Source: JAWLCA01 sp041687395 (GTDB taxonomy: Bacteria > Pseudomonadota > Alphaproteobacteria > Rhodobacterales > Rhodobacteraceae). Taken from it: 64,000 bases of DNA. The notes under the pieces were generated by a model. That model was not told the origin of the DNA. It searched no databases and saw only the letters and a list, made by a program, of their open reading frames with translations. The first letter of the stretch is position 1. Every line of letters begins with the position of its first letter. The position numbers and the translations under genes were made by a program. The stretch spans positions 124,001 through 188,000 of the forward strand of contig JAWLCA010000002.1 of NCBI GenBank assembly GCA_041687395.1. The letters are read 5' to 3'. Below, piece by piece: positions 19,356-28,051 of the stretch.

Positions 19356-20288
19356 CTAGGTCAGGTCTTCGAGGCGCGGAGGATCGCAGCCCTCGCGGCG
19401 GCAGGTGAGCGCGGCGGCGCGCGCAGCCTCGGCCATGAGTGCCTCGACCTGGGAGCGGTCCAACCGCTCGGCCCCCGGTCGCGACAGTGCCCCCCGCCGC
19501 GAGAGGCCGCCAAGCAGCGTGGCCATGAAGGTGTCGCCCGCGCCGACCGTGTCGACCAGGTGCGGCACCGGCGCCGCAGGCACCGTTACCTTACCGGTCT
19601 GCGACCAGCCGACTGCGCCCTCGCCGCCCTTGGTCAGGATCAGAAGTGCGGGACGGGCGCGTCCGTAGATCGCCTCGGCGGCATCCTCCAACGCGGTTTG
19701 GGGGGCGATCCAGGCCAAGTCCTCGTCCGACATCTTGATGACGTCGGCGCTGGCCAGCATCCGCGCGAGGCGCGGCCGATAGTCATCGTGCCGGCCCATG
19801 ATCAGCGGCCGGATGTTCGGATCGAATGTCGTCAAGAGGCCCGTATCGCGCGCGCCCTTGAACAGCGCTTCCCAGACGTAGGCATCCGGTCCGCCCGCCA
19901 GCGCCATCGATCCCAGGTGCAGCGCCTGCGCGCCCTCGGGCATCGCCGCGCGCAACCGGGGCAGGGTGATGTCGCGATCTGCCGTTCCCTCGCGGTAGAA
20001 CTGGTAGCTGGGCTGACCATCCGACAGCGTGACCATCGCGAGGCAGGTCGGCGCCTCGGACCACCCGCCCAGAAGCGCCACACCTTCAGCCGCCAGGGCA
20101 TCAGCCAGCCGCTGCCCCAGTGCATCGGTCGAGAACGGGGTTAGGTAACCCACCTCGACACCCTGACGGGCCAGCGCTTTCGTGAGATTGTAGGGCGACC
20201 CGCCGGGGACCGCGCGGAACATCGGCAGCGGGCCATCGCCCGGTTGCTGTATGAAATCGATCAGGTTCTCGCCGCCGCACAGGATCAT
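19356..20288 (-). CDS. PfkB-family sugar kinase, probable fructokinase
   Basis: This 310-residue ribokinase-type kinase phosphorylates a sugar with ATP in the cytoplasm. The N-terminal Gly-Gly-Glu-Asn-Leu-Ile-Asp-Phe and Pro-Gly-Gly-Ser-Pro-Tyr-Asn match signature 1. Asp-Thr-Val-Gly-Ala-Gly-Asp-Thr-Phe near residue 247 is the catalytic and anion-hole signature 2. The Gly-Gly-Ser-Pro-Tyr-Asn form is typical of bacterial fructokinases. It is alone on its strand between two plus-strand genes, so there is no operon context to fix the substrate. Confidence 0.85.
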   Translation of the reverse strand: MILCGGENLIDFIQQPGDGPLPMFRAVPGGSPYNLTKALARQGVEVGYLTPFSTDALGQRLADALAAEGVALLGGWSEAPTCLAMVTLSDGQPSYQFYREGTADRDITLPRLRAAMPEGAQALHLGSMALAGGPDAYVWEALFKGARDTGLLTTFDPNIRPLIMGRHDDYRPRLARMLASADVIKMSDEDLAWIAPQTALEDAAEAIYGRARPALLILTKGGEGAVGWSQTGKVTVPAAPVPHLVDTVGAGDTFMATLLGGLSRRGALSRPGAERLDRSQVEALMAEAARAAALTCRREGCDPPRLEDLT

Positions 20289-20406
20289 CCGCGCCCCTCT
20301 GTCTCTGCTGCCGTCACGTTGCCTGCCGTCCTAGCAGAAAGCCGTTGTCGCCGCCACGTCTCGCCCGGTGCTTGACGCAACCCGGCGGCGCTGCTTCGTT
20401 GTCCGG

Positions 20407-21060
20407 ATGTGCGGCCGTTTTACCATGACCTATCCGACCGACGCGATGGCGCGCCTGTTCGCCGCCGCGCCGGACAACGATTTGCCAGAGGCGCCCAGGT
20501 TCAACATCTGTCCGACCCAGAAGATCCTGGCCGTCACCGCAGGGCGGCGTCTGCGCGGCCTGCGCTGGGGCTTTCTGCCGCACTGGTACAAGACACCCAC
20601 CGACGGCCCGCTTCTGATCAACGCGCGAGCCGAGACGATCGCCGAGAAGCCCGCGTTCCGCGCAGCCGCGCGCGAGCGCCGCTGCCTGATCCCGGCCTCG
20701 GGCTTCTATGAATGGCAGACCAGCGACGGCGTAAAGCTGCCGTGGTACGTCACCCGCGCCGACGGCGAACCGCTCGTCATGGCCGGGATCTGGCAGGATT
20801 GGAGCGGCGAGGGCGGACCGCTGACCACCTGCGCCATCGTCACCTGCGATGCCAACGCCGAGATGGCAAACGTCCACCATCGCATGCCTGTGGTGCTGGA
20901 TCCGGAGGGATGGGCGCTGTGGCTGGGCGAGGAGGGGACGGGCGCCGCGCGTCTGATGCGTCCTGCACCTGACCGCGCGCTGAGGCTGCATCGCGTCGAT
21001 ACGTCCGTCAATTCCAACCGGGCCGAAGGGCCGGAACTGATCGAACCGATCGAGGCGTGA
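20407..21060 (+). CDS. SOS response-associated peptidase (SRAP, YedK/HMCES type)
   Basis: The 217-residue protein shields abasic sites in single-stranded DNA by covalent thiazolidine crosslinking through its N-terminal cysteine. The start is fixed by the mandatory Met-Cys-Gly-Arg-Phe sequence, since Met1 is removed to expose Cys2; an upstream in-frame codon at 20368 is therefore not used. Conserved Asn72 (Asn-Ala-Arg-Ala-Glu), Glu102 (Gly-Phe-Tyr-Glu-Trp) and His157-His158 (His-His-Arg-Met-Pro) complete the active site. It is divergent from the sugar kinase and upstream of tRNA-Gly. Confidence 0.95.
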   Translation: MCGRFTMTYPTDAMARLFAAAPDNDLPEAPRFNICPTQKILAVTAGRRLRGLRWGFLPHWYKTPTDGPLLINARAETIAEKPAFRAAARERRCLIPASGFYEWQTSDGVKLPWYVTRADGEPLVMAGIWQDWSGEGGPLTTCAIVTCDANAEMANVHHRMPVVLDPEGWALWLGEEGTGAARLMRPAPDRALRLHRVDTSVNSNRAEGPELIEPIEA

Positions 21061-21068
21061 TGCGCCCC

Positions 21069-21098
21069 TTGCACCCGGCCCGCTTTCGCCAATATAGA
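21069..21098 (+). promoter_or_regulatory. Probable tRNA-Gly promoter
   Basis: TTGCAC (21069-21074) is followed after 18 bp by TATAGA (21093-21098), 12 bp before the tRNA. Position and hexamers suit a sigma-70 promoter for the tRNA. Confidence 0.55.
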
Positions 21099-21110
21099 GA
21101 GGAGGCGCGC

Positions 21111-21184
21111 GCGGGTATGGTGTAATGGTAGCGCGTCAGCCTTCCAAGCTGATAGTGCGGGTTCGATTCCCGCTACCCGCTCCA
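21111..21184 (+). tRNA. tRNA-Gly (anticodon TCC)
   Basis: The acceptor arms GCGGGTA and TACCCGC pair perfectly, with discriminator T and an encoded CCA end. The D-arm contains TGTAATGGTAGC, the anticodon loop CTTCCAA gives TCC, and the T-arm holds GGGTTCGATTCCC. The length is 74 nt including CCA. Confidence 0.97.
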
Positions 21185-21202
21185 GCCTTTCCCCTTTGAG
21201 CT

Positions 21203-23137
21203 TCATGTCTGGGCAAGCGCCTCCAACCGCGCCTTGCTGACGGCGTCCGCCTCGCGCCCGTAGACCTCCTCGAAATGGTCGAATCCGGTTTCCACCCAGG
21301 CCGTGCCCTGCGTGGCCGACGCCAGGGCCTGAACCAGATCCTCGACGGCAGTCGCGGGCATCGTGGCTCGGAAGATGTCCCAGCCGCGGAAATCCGGATC
21401 GCGGTCATAGCCCAGGACCTGACCCCTCAACCCCGAAACCAGTGGCGCCAGTCCGCCCGACGCAGCCGAGGGCACATGTATCGCCACGCTTTCGATCACC
21501 TGCAAGAGCAACGGACCCGCCTGCGTGAGCCCGTCGCGCATACCCATCCGGGCCGCCGTGCGAAAGGCGTGGTCGGAACTGTCGACCGCGTGATGCTTGC
21601 CGTCGGTCAGGGTCACGGCGACATCCACCACCGGAAATCCCAGCGGGCCGCGCCCCAACGCCTCGCGCGCGCCGGCTTCGACGGCGGGGATGTAGTTCCG
21701 CGGCACCGCGCCGCCCTTCACCACCTCGTCGAAGGCGAAGCCCTCGCCCCGCGGGAGGGGGTGGAGCGTTATGGCGATGTCGGCGAATTGTCCCGCGCCA
21801 CCCGACTGCTTGCGGTGGCGGTATTTCAGCTCCGTTGGCCGGCTGATCGTCTCGCGCCAGACCGGGTGCGGGGGGCGCACCTCGACCGAGAGGCCGAAGT
21901 CCTCCTTCAGGTCGGCCAGCACCCGCCGCAGGTGCAACTGGCCCCGCAGGCGCAGCACTGGCTGGCCGGTTTCCTCTTCGCTTTCGGTCTGCAGCAGCGG
22001 GTCGGTGTCCTGCAGCCGGGACAGCGCCGTGGCGAGGCGCGCCTCTTCCTGCTCTGACGCGGGGATCGGCACACGGGCCAGCATCGCGGGGGGCGGATTG
22101 GCCCAGTCGGGCCGGGGCAGGGCGGCGACCGGGGTCGCCAACCCCTGCGCCGGCAGATGGTCGGATTTCACCGCCATCCCGACCGCGCCTGGCGCGAGAG
22201 ACGAGATCGCCCCGCCCCCAACCGCCTGCAGCCCGCCGATGTTGCCGCCGGCCAGCTGGCTGCCCGTTGCCACGCCTTCGCCCAGGGCACGCAGGGCGAC
22301 GACCTTTCCCAGATGCTTGCGCGTCTCGGCCTGAAAGGTGACGGCGCGCAGGTCCTCGGCGCCCAGTCGCGCGGTCAGGGCCGCCACGGCCGGAGTTTCG
22401 TGACGCAGGGCCTTCATCAGCCGCATCAGCCCGTTGCGGTGCTGCGCGGCGCCCAGAAAGGCCGGCACGACCACGGTTTCCGCCAGTTCCCGCGCGGCGA
22501 TGCTGTAGATCGCATCGGCCGGGGGGGCACGATCCTCGATCAGTTCCTCCAGAAGCGCGTCGTCGAAATCCGACAGATGCTCCAACAGGTCGCTGCGCGC
22601 CTCGGCTTCGCGCTCGGCCAACTCGGCGGGCAGTTCGACCAGCGTGGACGGCCCGCCCGGGCGGTAGCGCCATGCGCGTTCCGAGATCAGATCGACGGCG
22701 CCCACGACCTGCCCACCCTCACGGATCGGAACCTGGCGCAGCACGATTGGCTGGCTGCAATATTCCTGCAGTGCCGCCACGATGTCGCGCACCCGGCCCT
22801 CGGCGGCATCCATCTGGTTGATGAAGATCAGTGCCGGGGTGCGCGCCGCGCCGGCGGCGCGCAGCGCAGGGGCGGCAAGCATCGCGGCCTCCGCGTTTGG
22901 CGACACGCAGATCACTGCCGCATCGGCCGCCAGAAGCGCGCCGGGGGCCAGCGCGCCCGCCTCCGCCCCGCCGGGCAGGTCGATTGCGCACCAGTCCTCA
23001 TCCATGAAGGAAAAGCTGGTAAGCGTCAGCGCCCCCACGCTGTCGGTTTTCGCCGTGCCGCCTTCCAGCCCGGCCAGTTCCCGGATCAGCGTGGACTTGC
23101 CCGATCCCGACGGACCCAGAACCGTGAATGTGCGCAT
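21203..23137 (-). CDS. Elongation factor G-like paralogue with divergent G domain
   Basis: The 644-residue protein has the EF-G domain plan (G domain, domain II, then domains III-V), but the GTPase motifs are altered. The P-loop reads Gly-Pro-Ser-Gly-Ser-Gly-Lys-Ser-Thr (residues 8-16) instead of the EF-G form. The G2/G3 region contains Asp-Leu-Pro-Gly-Gly, and the base-specificity motif is Asn-Gln-Met-Asp rather than Asn-Lys-x-Asp. The start at 23137 (Met-Arg-Thr-Phe-Thr-Val) gives the normal N-terminus. It is likely an EF-G2-like paralogue, not the main translocase. Its role and ribosome dependence are uncertain. Confidence 0.8.
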   Translation of the reverse strand: MRTFTVLGPSGSGKSTLIRELAGLEGGTAKTDSVGALTLTSFSFMDEDWCAIDLPGGAEAGALAPGALLAADAAVICVSPNAEAAMLAAPALRAAGAARTPALIFINQMDAAEGRVRDIVAALQEYCSQPIVLRQVPIREGGQVVGAVDLISERAWRYRPGGPSTLVELPAELAEREAEARSDLLEHLSDFDDALLEELIEDRAPPADAIYSIAARELAETVVVPAFLGAAQHRNGLMRLMKALRHETPAVAALTARLGAEDLRAVTFQAETRKHLGKVVALRALGEGVATGSQLAGGNIGGLQAVGGGAISSLAPGAVGMAVKSDHLPAQGLATPVAALPRPDWANPPPAMLARVPIPASEQEEARLATALSRLQDTDPLLQTESEEETGQPVLRLRGQLHLRRVLADLKEDFGLSVEVRPPHPVWRETISRPTELKYRHRKQSGGAGQFADIAITLHPLPRGEGFAFDEVVKGGAVPRNYIPAVEAGAREALGRGPLGFPVVDVAVTLTDGKHHAVDSSDHAFRTAARMGMRDGLTQAGPLLLQVIESVAIHVPSAASGGLAPLVSGLRGQVLGYDRDPDFRGWDIFRATMPATAVEDLVQALASATQGTAWVETGFDHFEEVYGREADAVSKARLEALAQT

Positions 23138-23302
23138 GAACCTGTTCCCCCTGTTGCGGGAACGGCCGGTGCGCCGCCTTTGGGCCCGTGCCGACCCGTA
23201 AGTCATCATCGGTCGCGCGGGGGCGTTGCGTCAATCCTTGGCGTGCCTCTTCCGCAGCGTGAGCAACTGCGGCATGGTCCGGGAAAATCCGATGGGGCAG
23301 TC

Positions 23303-24334
23303 ATGAAGACGTTCTACAGCGAAGATCACCGGCTTCATTTTCCGCAGGCCGAACTGTCCGGGGGCCAGTTGGTGACGCCTTACGAACGTCCAAGCCGCGT
23401 CGAATATGTGCTGAACCGGCTGCGCGAACGGAAGCTGGACGAGATCGTCGCCCCCGGCGCGCCCTACATGGACGCGCTTCGGCGCATCCACACGCAAGAC
23501 TATCTGGAGTTCCTGCAGACCGCCTGGGCCGAGTGGAAGGGGGCAGGGATGGAGGGCGAGATCATCGCCGCCCAGATCCCCGCCCGCCGGATGCACACCA
23601 ACCGCGTGCCGCGCGACATTGACGGCAAGGTGGGCTACTACTGCTCGGCCCAGGAAACCGCGATGACCGCTGGCACCTGGGCGGCGGCGCTGTCTTCGCT
23701 GGGCAGTGCCCAGGCCGCACAGGCCGCAGTCGCGGCGGGCGCGCGGGCGGCCTTTGCGCTCTGCCGTCCGCCGGGACACCATGCGGCCGCCGACATGTAT
23801 GGCGGCTACTGCTTCCTGAACAACGCCGCAGTCGTGGCGCAGATGTTCCGTGACGGCGGCGCGGCCCGCGTGGCGATTCTGGACATCGACTTTCACCACG
23901 GCAACGGCACGCAGGACATCTTTTACCACCGGGGCGACGTGTTCTTTGCCTCGCTCCACGGCGCGCCGGAAGACGCCTTTCCCTTCTTCCTTGGCTACGC
24001 CGACGAATCCAGCGCGGGGGCGGGTGAGGGCGCGAACCTGAACCTTCCGATGCCGCCGGGCACGAGCTATGCCGTCTGGTCGCAGGCTCTGGATCAAGCG
24101 CTCGCCGCGATCCGCGCCTGGAGCGCCGAGGCGCTGGTGGTCTCGCTGGGTACCGATGCTTTCAAGGATGACCCGATCAGCTTCTTCAGGCTGGACAGTC
24201 CGGATTTCCTGGACGCCGGTCGGCGGATCGGACGGATGGGCCTGCCGACCGTCTTCTGCATGGAAGGCGGCTACGCGGTCGAGGCGATCGGCATCAACAC
24301 CGTCAACGTGCTTGAGGGGTTCGAGGACGCCTGA
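23303..24334 (+). CDS. Histone deacetylase superfamily, probable acetylpolyamine amidohydrolase
   Basis: The 343-residue zinc-dependent deacetylase probably removes acetyl groups from acetylated polyamines, yielding free polyamine and acetate. Tandem His159-His160 (Pro-Pro-Gly-His-His) and zinc ligands Asp196, His198 (Asp-Ile-Asp-Phe-His-His-Gly-Asn-Gly) and Asp285 are visible, as is the catalytic Tyr in Glu-Gly-Gly-Tyr near the end. The extended loop and length match bacterial APAH enzymes better than acetoin AcuC. The start is the ATG at 23303 (Met-Lys-Thr-Phe-Tyr-Ser-Glu). A polyamine-type transporter lies 14 kb away but is not linked. Confidence 0.88.
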   Translation: MKTFYSEDHRLHFPQAELSGGQLVTPYERPSRVEYVLNRLRERKLDEIVAPGAPYMDALRRIHTQDYLEFLQTAWAEWKGAGMEGEIIAAQIPARRMHTNRVPRDIDGKVGYYCSAQETAMTAGTWAAALSSLGSAQAAQAAVAAGARAAFALCRPPGHHAAADMYGGYCFLNNAAVVAQMFRDGGAARVAILDIDFHHGNGTQDIFYHRGDVFFASLHGAPEDAFPFFLGYADESSAGAGEGANLNLPMPPGTSYAVWSQALDQALAAIRAWSAEALVVSLGTDAFKDDPISFFRLDSPDFLDAGRRIGRMGLPTVFCMEGGYAVEAIGINTVNVLEGFEDA

Positions 24335-24337
24335 GCC

Positions 24338-24655
24338 TCACTCGGGGCGACGGCTGGCCTTTTCCGCGATGCCGGACGTGCCCTCGCGCCGGGCCAGTTC
24401 CGCCTCAACGTCGGCCAGTGTGAGGTCGCGTGCGGCCAGCATCACCAGCAGATGGTAAAGCACATCCGCCGCTTCGGCCGTCAGCCGCGTGCGGTCACCC
24501 TTCACCGCCTCGATCACTGCCTCAATGGCTTCCTCGCCGAACTTCTCGGCGCATTTCTCAGGCCCCTTGGCCAGAAGTCTCGCTGTCCAGGAGCTATCGG
24601 GGTCCGCGCCCTTCCGCGCTGCAATGGTCGCGGCGAGTCGTTCCAGCGAATTCAC
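24338..24655 (-). CDS. hisE: Phosphoribosyl-ATP pyrophosphatase
   Basis: This 105-residue all-alpha enzyme carries out the second step of histidine synthesis, hydrolysing PR-ATP to PR-AMP. It starts at a GTG overlapping the hisF stop (GTGA). Conserved helices include Gly-Glu-Glu-Ala-Ile-Glu and Glu-Ala-Ala-Asp-Val-Leu-Tyr-His, the metal-binding Glu/Asp side chains of the MazG-like fold. It is the last gene of the minus-strand his group and is convergent with the amidohydrolase gene, with only 3 nt between them. Confidence 0.94.
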   Translation of the reverse strand: MNSLERLAATIAARKGADPDSSWTARLLAKGPEKCAEKFGEEAIEAVIEAVKGDRTRLTAEAADVLYHLLVMLAARDLTLADVEAELARREGTSGIAEKASRRPE

Positions 24656-25410
24656 AGCCGCACCGGAATGCCGGCGGCGGCCATGTGGGCCTTGGCCTGT
24701 CCGATGGTGAACTCGCCGAAGTGGAAGATCGAGGCGGCGAGCACGGCCGAGGCGTGGCCTTCGACCACCCCCTCTACCAGATGGTCCAACGTGCCGACCC
24801 CGCCCGAGGCGATCACCGGGATCGGCACGGCATCCGCGATGGTGCGGGTGAGCGGGATGTTGAAGCCCGCCCGCGTGCCGTCGCGGTCCATGCTGGTCAA
24901 CAGGATCTCGCCCGCGCCCTTCTCGGCCACGGTGCGCGCGAATTCCACCGCGTCGATGCCTGTCGGTCGCCGCCCGCCGTGGGTGAATATCTCCCACCGC
25001 CCCGGCGCCACGGTCTTCGCGTCGATGGCGACGACGATGCACTGGCTGCCGAAGCGGTCCGCAGCCTCGGCCACGACATCGGTGTTGGCGACGGCGGCGG
25101 AATTGAAGCTCACCTTGTCTGCGCCGGCCAGCAGCAGGGCGCGGACGTCTTCGTGGGTGCGCACGCCGCCCCCCACGGTCAGGGGCATGAAGCATTGCTC
25201 TGCCGTGCGGGTGACCAGATCGTACATGGTGCCGCGGTTTTCGTGTGTCGCGTGAATATCGAGGAACGTCAGTTCGTCTGCGCCCGCGGCGTCATAGGCC
25301 TTGGCTGCCTCCACCGGGTCACCCGCGTCGATCAGGTTGACGAAGTTCACGCCCTTCACCACGCGGCCATCGGCCACGTCAAGGCAGGGGATGATGCGTG
25401 TCTTCAGCAT
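24652..25410 (-). CDS. hisF: Imidazole glycerol phosphate synthase, cyclase subunit
   Basis: The 252-residue beta/alpha barrel uses ammonia from HisH to convert PRFAR to imidazole glycerol phosphate and AICAR. The N-terminal Ile-Ile-Pro-Cys-Leu-Asp-Val-Ala-Asp-Gly-Arg-Val-Val-Lys-Gly contains the catalytic Asp11. The second catalytic Asp lies in Ser-Met-Asp-Arg-Asp-Gly-Thr, and phosphate-binding Ala-Ser-Gly-Gly-Val-Gly follows. It is coupled to hisE. A DUF302 gene on the opposite strand separates it from hisA. Confidence 0.97.
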   Translation of the reverse strand: MLKTRIIPCLDVADGRVVKGVNFVNLIDAGDPVEAAKAYDAAGADELTFLDIHATHENRGTMYDLVTRTAEQCFMPLTVGGGVRTHEDVRALLLAGADKVSFNSAAVANTDVVAEAADRFGSQCIVVAIDAKTVAPGRWEIFTHGGRRPTGIDAVEFARTVAEKGAGEILLTSMDRDGTRAGFNIPLTRTIADAVPIPVIASGGVGTLDHLVEGVVEGHASAVLAASIFHFGEFTIGQAKAHMAAAGIPVRL

Positions 25411-25510
25411 GGGGCCGCCGGTTCAGGAGGTTCACGGGACTGTTTATGGCCACTTCGCGCGGGATACCAGATCCTCGCTGGACGACGATTTGAACAAAGG
25501 GAGATGTGAG

Positions 25511-25975
25511 ATGAGTTTTCGCCTTTCGGGCCCCGTTGCCTTGGCCGCCTTGATCACACTGACCGCGCCGGCTGCAGCACAGGAAGATTACGTGCACTTG
25601 CCCGCCGCCAACGACGTCCCTGCCACCATGGACGCATTGGAAGCGGCTGTGCGCGAGGCCGGAGCGACCGTCTTCGCCCGCGTCGATCACGCCGCAGGGG
25701 CCGTGTCTGTCGATATGGAACTTCGCCCGACCCAGCTTCTGGTATTCGGCAATCCGCAACTCGGTACAGCCGCGATCCAGGACGACGTTCTGGCGGGCCT
25801 GGCGCTGCCTCTCAGAGTTCTGGCCTACGAGGATGCCGACGGGCAGACGTGGCTTGCCTATCAGTCCCCGGATGCGATGCTGGGCGCGCTGGACGGGATT
25901 GCGGACAATGCGGATTACATCGCGCGCATCAGCGGTGCTATCGAGAGCCTGACCGCCGCGGCGGCCGGAGACTAG
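25511..25975 (+). CDS. DUF302 domain protein, exported
   Basis: The protein has 154 residues with a signal peptide (residues 1-23, ending Ala-Ala-Ala-Gln) and a DUF302 fold. Recognisable segments are Ala-Gly-Ala-Thr-Val-Phe-Ala-Arg-Val-Asp-His and Leu-Leu-Val-Phe-Gly-Asn-Pro-Gln-Leu-Gly-Thr. It is probably periplasmic, and the molecular role of the family is unclear. GGGAGATG precedes the ATG at 25511. It sits on the plus strand inside the minus-strand his genes, and its stop overlaps the hisA stop by 4 nt. It therefore has its own promoter, or interferes with his transcription. Confidence 0.85.
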   Translation: MSFRLSGPVALAALITLTAPAAAQEDYVHLPAANDVPATMDALEAAVREAGATVFARVDHAAGAVSVDMELRPTQLLVFGNPQLGTAAIQDDVLAGLALPLRVLAYEDADGQTWLAYQSPDAMLGALDGIADNADYIARISGAIESLTAAAAGD

Positions 25976-26691
25976 GCCCGCAGCGCCGCCAGCGCCGCCT
26001 TCAGATCAAGCGCGCCATCATAAAGCGCGCGGCCCGAAATCGCGCCCGCGATCACGCCGGTGTCGCGCAGCGCGATGAGGTCGCCCAGCGACGCGACGCC
26101 GCCCGAGGCGATGACCGGGATCTGCACCGCGCGCGCCAACGCCTCGGTCGCGGCGATGTTCGGCCCCTCCATCGCGCCGTCGCGGTCAATGTCGGTGTAG
26201 ATGATCGCTGCGACGCCCGCGTCCTCGAAGCTTTTTGCCAGATCGGTTGCCTGCACCTCGGTCTCCTCGGCCCAGCCACGGGTGGCGACGCGGCCCTTGC
26301 GCGCGTCGATGCCGACGGCGACACGGCCCGGGAAAGCCTCGGCCGCCTCGCGCACCAGCGCGGGGTTCTCGACCGCCACGGTGCCCAGGATCACGCGCGC
26401 CAGGCCGCGGTCGAGCCATCCTTCGATGGTTTTCATGTCGCGGATGCCGCCGCCCAGCTGGCATGGCACGTCGACGGCGGCCAGGATCGCCTCGACCGCG
26501 CCGGCATTCACGGGCTGCCCGGCAAAGGCGCCGTTCAGATCGACCAGATGAATCCAGTCGCAGCCGGCCCCAGCGAACGCCGTGGCCTGACCGGCCGGAT
26601 CGTCGGAAAACACCGTTGCCGCAGACATCTCGCCGCGCAACAGGCGCACGCACTGGCCGTCCTTCAGGTCGATGGCGGGGTAAAGGATCAT
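25972..26691 (-). CDS. hisA: ProFAR isomerase (histidine biosynthesis)
   Basis: The 239-residue beta/alpha barrel carries out the Amadori isomerisation of ProFAR to PRFAR. The catalytic Asp8 lies in Pro-Ala-Ile-Asp-Leu-Lys-Asp-Gly-Gln-Cys-Val-Arg-Leu. The second catalytic Asp is in Thr-Asp-Ile-Asp-Arg-Asp-Gly-Ala, and Ala-Ser-Gly-Gly-Val binds phosphate. It is convergent with the DUF302 gene (4-nt overlap of stops). A 73-nt gap separates it from hisH upstream. Confidence 0.97.
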   Translation of the reverse strand: MILYPAIDLKDGQCVRLLRGEMSAATVFSDDPAGQATAFAGAGCDWIHLVDLNGAFAGQPVNAGAVEAILAAVDVPCQLGGGIRDMKTIEGWLDRGLARVILGTVAVENPALVREAAEAFPGRVAVGIDARKGRVATRGWAEETEVQATDLAKSFEDAGVAAIIYTDIDRDGAMEGPNIAATEALARAVQIPVIASGGVASLGDLIALRDTGVIAGAISGRALYDGALDLKAALAALRA

Positions 26692-26764
26692 CGCCGCTCC
26701 TTTCGATTGCGCGCGTCTGTCGCACGATCCGCAGGGCGGGGCAAGGCGCGCGCCGGCGTGGTGC

Positions 26765-27403
26765 TCAGGGCCGCCAGCGCAGGAAATTCGCGATCATCCG
26801 CAGCCCCGTCGCCTGGCTTTTCTCGGGGTGGAACTGGGTGCCCGCGATGTTGTCCCGCCCCACGATGGCGGTGATCTTTCCGCCATAGTCGACATGCGCC
26901 AGCAGATGCGCAGGGTCAGCCACCTGGAAGTGGAAGGAATGCACGAAATAGGCGTGATCGCCGGTTTCGATCCCGTCCAGCAACGGATGTGGGCGATCGA
27001 TCACCAGATCGTTCCAGCCCATGTGCGGCACCTTCAGCGCGGGGTCGTCCGGCGTGATCGCGACCACCTCTCCGCCGATCCAGCGGAAGCCGGGGGTGGG
27101 GGTATATTCCAGCCCCCGGTCGGCCAGCATCTGCATGCCGATGCAGATGCCCAGGAACGGCCGGCCCCTGCAGATCACCGCTTCTTCCAGCGCCTCGTAC
27201 AGCCCGCCGTGCTCCCCCAGCGCCCGGCGGCAGGCCGGAAAGGCCCCGTCGCCTGGCAGGACGATCCGGTCGGCCGCCGCCACCTGCTCGGGCCGGTCGG
27301 TCACGATCACCGGCCCGGCGCCCGCCTCGGCGGCCATGCGCTGAAACGCCTTTTCCGCCGAATGCAGGTTGCCGGATTCGTAGTCGATCAGAACGGTGGT
27401 CAC
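26765..27403 (-). CDS. hisH: Imidazole glycerol phosphate synthase, glutaminase subunit
   Basis: This 212-residue class I glutamine amidotransferase feeds ammonia to HisF. The nucleophile cysteine is in Gly-Ile-Cys-Ile-Gly-Met-Gln. The catalytic His-Pro-Glu triad residues lie in Gln-Phe-His-Pro-Glu-Lys-Ser near the C-terminus. Translation starts at a GTG that overlaps the hisB stop (GTGA), so the two are coupled. Confidence 0.96.
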   Translation of the reverse strand: MTTVLIDYESGNLHSAEKAFQRMAAEAGAGPVIVTDRPEQVAAADRIVLPGDGAFPACRRALGEHGGLYEALEEAVICRGRPFLGICIGMQMLADRGLEYTPTPGFRWIGGEVVAITPDDPALKVPHMGWNDLVIDRPHPLLDGIETGDHAYFVHSFHFQVADPAHLLAHVDYGGKITAIVGRDNIAGTQFHPEKSQATGLRMIANFLRWRP

Positions 27404-27987
27404 AGCGCGCCCTTGGTCGACGGGATCGCATCGCCCCGGCGCGGGTCGGGTTCGACCGCGTCACGCAAGGCGCGCGCGACGGCCTTGAACGCGGCTTCGG
27501 CGATGTGGTGGCTGTTCAGGCCGTGCAACCGGTCCACGTGAAGCGTGATGCCCCCGTGGGTTGAAAGCGCCTGAAAGAACTCGCGCACCAGTTCCGTGTC
27601 GAAGCCGCCGATCTTCGCGGTCGGAAACTCGACGTTCCACACCAGATAGGGCCGCCCCGACAGATCCAGCGCCGCACGCAGCAGTGCGTCGTCCATCGGC
27701 AGCTGGCACGCCCCATAGCGCCGGATGCCGCGCTTGTCGCCAAGCGCCTCTGCCAGCGCCTGCCCGATGGCGATGCCGGTATCCTCGACCGTGTGGTGGT
27801 CGTCGACCTGCAGGTCGCCCTCGGCCCGCACGGTCAGGTCGATCATCGCGTGTCGCGCCAGTTGGTCCAGCATGTGATCGAAGAAACCGACGCCGGTCTG
27901 GTTGTCTGACCGGCCCGTCCCGTCCAGGTCGAGCGTGACCGAGATATCCGTCTCGGCCGTGGTGCGGGTGATCGTTGCCGTGCGCAT
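27400..27987 (-). CDS. hisB: Imidazoleglycerol-phosphate dehydratase
   Basis: The 195-residue manganese enzyme dehydrates imidazole glycerol phosphate to imidazole acetol phosphate. Metal-binding repeats are Phe-Phe-Asp-His-Met and Asp-Asp-His-His-Thr-Val-Glu-Asp in the first half, and Leu-Asn-Ser-His-His-Ile-Ala-Glu in the second. The start Met-Arg-Thr-Ala-Thr-Ile is chosen at 27987; an upstream in-frame ATG at 28068 would add an Arg/Pro-rich, non-conserved stretch. It is the monofunctional form, without a phosphatase domain, and divergent from the manganese transporter genes. Confidence 0.96.
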   Translation of the reverse strand: MRTATITRTTAETDISVTLDLDGTGRSDNQTGVGFFDHMLDQLARHAMIDLTVRAEGDLQVDDHHTVEDTGIAIGQALAEALGDKRGIRRYGACQLPMDDALLRAALDLSGRPYLVWNVEFPTAKIGGFDTELVREFFQALSTHGGITLHVDRLHGLNSHHIAEAAFKAVARALRDAVEPDPRRGDAIPSTKGAL

Positions 27988-28051
27988 GGGGACCTCTGCC
28001 GATGATGCCCGCCTTATAGGCGGCGTCGGGGGGCAGGGGAAGAGGTGCTTC

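Noticed and set aside
22157..23302. A frame-extended protein fused in front of the acetylpolyamine amidohydrolase
   Set aside because: The extension overlaps the minus-strand EF-G-like gene and is Arg/Gly/Gln-rich. The amidohydrolase start at 23303 gives the normal family N-terminus.
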